From an uncultured Ruminococcus sp. (GTDB lineage Bacteria; Bacillota; Clostridia; Oscillospirales; Ruminococcaceae), in assembly GCA_905199285.1 (NCBI GenBank), contig CAJKFZ010000097.1, positions 1 through 9,523 of the forward strand: a DNA stretch of 9,523 nt, in the 5' to 3' direction. The notes under the pieces are model-generated. The model saw only the letters and a program-made list of their open reading frames with translations. It was not told the origin of the DNA and did no database searches. A program made the position numbers and the translations under genes. Within the stretch, counting starts at the first letter, position 1. Every line of letters starts with the position of its first letter. Positions 7,555-9,523 of the stretch are shown piece by piece.

Positions 7555-8776
7555 GCATCAAAACCTGCCCAGGAACGATTCATAGAAATGAATCCTGCAA
7601 GGAAACCCTTGTCAATGATATGCATGGGCAGATAACTTCCCTCATGCCCGTAGCGGCGGCTGTTCAGTATTCTCTGCACAGCATTCCACACAGTACGCGG
7701 AACGATCGCCTCATGATGATCTGCCTGAAAATATTTATTCTTTTCACCTCTATTTTTCTTGGACTTGTGATCCTTGAAATTGGGCGTATATGTTTTTCTT
7801 GCAAGCACATCTCCGCAGTATCGCTCGTTTCGCATCAACGTAACCACTCCGCTTCCGGTCCAGTCCGTATTGAGCGATCCGTCCTTGCGTCTGCCGCCTG
7901 TAGGAATTTGCAGCTCTGTGAGAACGCTTGCTATTTCCTCTGCGGTGCTGCCATCCAGCATCATTGCGTACATCCATTTTACAACCCTTGTCTCCTGAGG
8001 ATTGATCTTCAGCACTTTTCTTTTGCCGCCATAACCATCGGGAACCTCTACTTTGTCATAGCCAAACAGTGCAGGTGTCGTAAAACGACCTCTGCTGAAC
8101 CGCCATTCCAAGGATAGCAGCATTGCTTTGCTTTTCATATGGCTTTCCTCCTCGGCGACCATTGCAAGTACGAATAAGATCACACCGCTGGTCTGCACAC
8201 TGGTATCAAACTGTTCCACCTCAAAAAATACACGCACAGGCGGATCCAGATTGCTCAGTTCTTCAATGTATCCGATACAGTCGAGCAGATTTCTTGCGAA
8301 ACGTGACACCGCCTTTGTGATTATCATGTCGATTTTGCCTGCACGACAGTCCTCAATCAATTTCAGAAATGCCGGACGGTGGAATGTATTGGTTCCGGAA
8401 AAAACGTCGTCCACGTAGGTCCCGACATGGATCCATTCCGGATTTGCCTTGATTTTCTCACTGTAAACTCTTCTCTGCATGTGAATGGAAAGCGCCTGCT
8501 CGATATCGTCGGTACTGACACGGCAGTATGCTGCCACACGCAGTTTTCTCGGCGGTCCGTCAGAATCCGTATTAGAAATTGCTGTGATTTTTCGGATGCG
8601 AGTACCCTCCAGCGCATCAAACTGTTTACCTACAGCGGATTTCTGACGCTGACGGTCTGTCTCAAAACTGCTGCCTGCAGGTGAGCTGCTCGGGTGTGCC
8701 GCACGATCTTCGGCAGCCTTCTGCACCTCCTGATGACCGACAGCACCGAATCAAGTTTTACCTTTCCTGCATTCAT
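6535..8776 (-). pseudogene. Large serine recombinase with long C-terminal extension, frameshifted
   Basis: Serine recombinases of this type integrate and excise mobile elements through a Ser-DNA intermediate. From GTG 8726 one frame encodes RVAAYCRVSTDD, with the nucleophilic Ser at residue 71 after an unusually long N-terminal stretch. It continues with VDDVFSGTNTFHRPAF, ITKAVSRFARN (conserved Arg) and VLAMVAEEESHMKS. A Recombinase domain (ALFGYDKVEV to WNAVQRILNSRRYG) follows. After FISMNRSWAGFDA the frame breaks at 7552-7557 and resumes as EDHYRASQIAMGLLNEELED down to the TAA at 6535. The rebuilt gene is about 745 codons. A second slip probably lies near 8750-8760. A better start, ATG 8776 with GGAG 8 nt upstream, begins MNAGKVKL in another frame, while the recombinase frame is closed by TGA (8751-8753) and has only the poorly spaced GTG 8726. 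The element may be unable to move unless these indels are sequencing errors. Confidence 0.88.
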
Positions 8777-8818
8777 ACACATTTCTCCAAAACAATGTAT
8801 TTTCGTTTTTTTCAAGCC

Positions 8819-8845
8819 TATGGACATATTACCATAATCATATGG
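8819..8845. promoter_or_regulatory. Possible operator: three TATGG half-sites over the recombinase promoter
   Basis: TATGG (8819-8823), CCATA (8832-8836) and TATGG (8841-8845) alternate in orientation. They form two inverted pairs with 8-nt and 4-nt gaps. The -10 hexamer lies exactly between the first pair, and the second pair fills the spacer. This would suit repression by the adjacent XRE protein, but the half-sites are short and could be chance. Confidence 0.3.
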
Positions 8846-8854
8846 CTTTGTCCA
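8826..8854 (-). promoter_or_regulatory. Promoter of the recombinase operon
   Basis: On the minus strand TGGACA (8849-8854) and TAATAT (8826-8831) are 17 bp apart. TGG before the -10 gives an extended element. It is about 50 bp upstream of the ATG at 8776, whose GGAG ribosome binding site is well placed. Both hexamers are near-consensus rather than perfect, consistent with a regulated promoter. Confidence 0.55.
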
Positions 8855-8940
8855 CAATCCCTGAATTGTATTCCGCAAATTTGTGCTGCCGAATTTTCAA
8901 ATAAAAATCCGGGAATATTTTGTTGGTAATAAACAAATGC

Positions 8941-9195
8941 TTAAATCCTGCTGACCTTTTTGATCCAGTCGGCACTCTCCTCAAATACCAATTCATACGG
9001 TTCTAACTCCAACACAGCGCAAAGCCGGAGTCCAAGAATCATGCTGCTTGAGGATACCTTCCGCTTCCCGTACTCAAAGAGCTGGTATTGCTGAAGCTGT
9101 ACGCCGATCTGATCAGCGACTTCACTTTGCGTCATGTCCAGTTCCTTTCTGCGATTTCTCAGGATAAGAGCCTCTCTGCCAATCTTTTTACTCAT
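8941..9195 (-). CDS. XRE/Cro-family helix-turn-helix transcriptional regulator
   Basis: This is an 84-residue DNA-binding protein. The ATG at 9195 is preferred to the GTG at 9204 because AAAGAGG overlaps that GTG and is correctly spaced for the ATG. Residues about 7-70 are a classic HTH_3 fold: REALILRNRRKELDMTQSEV, then ADQIGVQLQQYQLFEYGKRK with the recognition helix, and a C-terminal helix ending in LELEPYELVF. A short charged tail follows. It has its own extended -10 promoter, sits immediately upstream of the recombinase operon on the same strand and shows no lesions. Such proteins commonly repress excision and recombinase genes of integrative elements, so control of the neighbouring operon is the natural inference. 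Confidence 0.88.
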   Translation of the reverse strand: MSKKIGREALILRNRRKELDMTQSEVADQIGVQLQQYQLFEYGKRKVSSSSMILGLRLCAVLELEPYELVFEESADWIKKVSRI

Positions 9196-9231
9196 TTTTC
9201 GCACCTCTTTCTGATTGTTTTTGTATGATAC

Positions 9232-9240
9232 ATTATACCA
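9232..9240 (-). promoter_or_regulatory. Extended -10 promoter of the xre gene
   Basis: TGGTATAAT on the minus strand (9232-9240) lies about 37 bp upstream of the ATG at 9195. No good -35 is present at 16-18 bp, so the TGn extension probably compensates. The 10-bp string around it (TGGTATAATG) is identical to that of the hsdM promoter. Confidence 0.6.
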
Positions 9241-9318
9241 GCATCTGCATGTAATATCTATTCACAATACCCAACAAAGACGAGCGTGTTTTTTCTGCAC
9301 AGTTATACCACTAAGCAT

Positions 9319-9348
9319 AAAAAAGCTCCCTGCTTCAAAACAGGGAGC
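9319..9348 (-). terminator. Rho-independent terminator, minus strand
   Basis: GCTCCCTG (9325-9332) pairs perfectly with CAGGGAGC (9341-9348) around an 8-nt loop. On the minus strand the stem is followed by TTTTTT (9319-9324). It ends a transcript coming from the right and insulates the xre promoter from upstream transcription. Confidence 0.85.
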
Positions 9349-9523
9349 GCAATAGTATCGAATCATGCGAAAATCACAAAATACAATCAATTGATTGTTG
9401 TCAGACCTTACAAACTTTTTCCGAATTTCTATGCACAACGGAGAAAACTTTCAACCTGTATAATTTTACATTGAATTATTATACTCAGAGTTTTCAACGA
9501 TTCAGCCGAATAAAGCAATGTCG
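9349..9523. other. AT-rich stretch without a recognisable gene at the right edge
   Basis: No convincing coding frame is visible on either strand. Besides the palindrome there is one minus-strand TATAAT (9478-9483) without a matching -35. A transcript from it to the terminator would be about 150 nt and non-coding. The region could equally be the 3' flank of a gene outside the window or the edge of the mobile element. Confidence 0.3.
9383..9398. repeat. Perfect 16-bp palindrome
   Basis: ACAATCAATTGATTGT reads identically on both strands. It lies 35 bp to the right of the terminator in a gene-free AT-rich stretch. Such a symmetric site could bind a dimeric regulator or a recombinase; nothing here shows which. 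Confidence 0.5.

Noticed and set aside
7552..7557. Programmed ribosomal frameshift in the recombinase
   Set aside because: There is no slippery heptamer or obvious stimulatory structure at the junction. Many other genes in the window carry ordinary lesions.
1..9523. CRISPR arrays, tRNA or rRNA genes
   Set aside because: No regularly spaced direct repeats and no cloverleaf or rRNA-like segments were seen.

Overview
The window looks like an accessory chromosomal island from a Gram-positive gut-type bacterium of the Clostridia, possibly near Ruminococcus or other Oscillospiraceae. That placement is inference. It rests on AGGAGG-type ribosome binding sites, extended -10 promoters (TGnTATAAT), moderate-to-low GC content and the flavour of the recombinase, HsdM and Fic-like proteins. 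No rRNA, tRNA or CRISPR array was seen.

Left part (1-3330). A type I restriction-modification methyltransferase gene (hsdM, minus strand) fills 26-1531 behind a strong promoter. It is broken by two frameshifts and by a TGA inside the SAM-binding motif. Between it and the next gene lie a long hairpin and a decayed plus-strand IS630-family transposase. Next, on the plus strand, is a gene for a GIY-YIG nuclease with a DUF4357-type tail. It has an intact promoter and ribosome binding site, but a TAG at codon 28 where a Trp is expected. A hairpin at 3300-3325 separates this plus-strand unit from the minus-strand operon to its right.

Right part (3334-9195). All genes are on the minus strand and read right to left. 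A small XRE/Cro-type regulator (8941-9195) comes first. A promoter with possible operator half-sites follows, then a tightly packed five-gene operon: a large serine recombinase with a long C-terminal extension (frameshifted), an unrecognised 240-residue protein, a shortened protein sharing a module with the recombinase extension, a Fic-like protein (TGA just before its degenerate Fic motif) and a two-winged-helix protein. Two junctions are TAATG stop/start overlaps, so the genes evolved as one translationally coupled unit. The recombinase and XRE regulator suggest an integrative mobile element. The Fic-like and winged-helix proteins look like its cargo or control module.

The dominant theme is decay. 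hsdM, the GIY-YIG gene, the Fic gene, the recombinase, the IS630 transposase and (inferred) the 5435-5800 gene all carry lesions. Only xre, the 240-residue gene and the winged-helix gene look undamaged. Either this is a dying island or the assembly is error-prone here; the sequence alone cannot decide. The most novel part is the recombinase / 240-aa protein / module protein / Fic-like / winged-helix operon, whose joint function I do not recognise.
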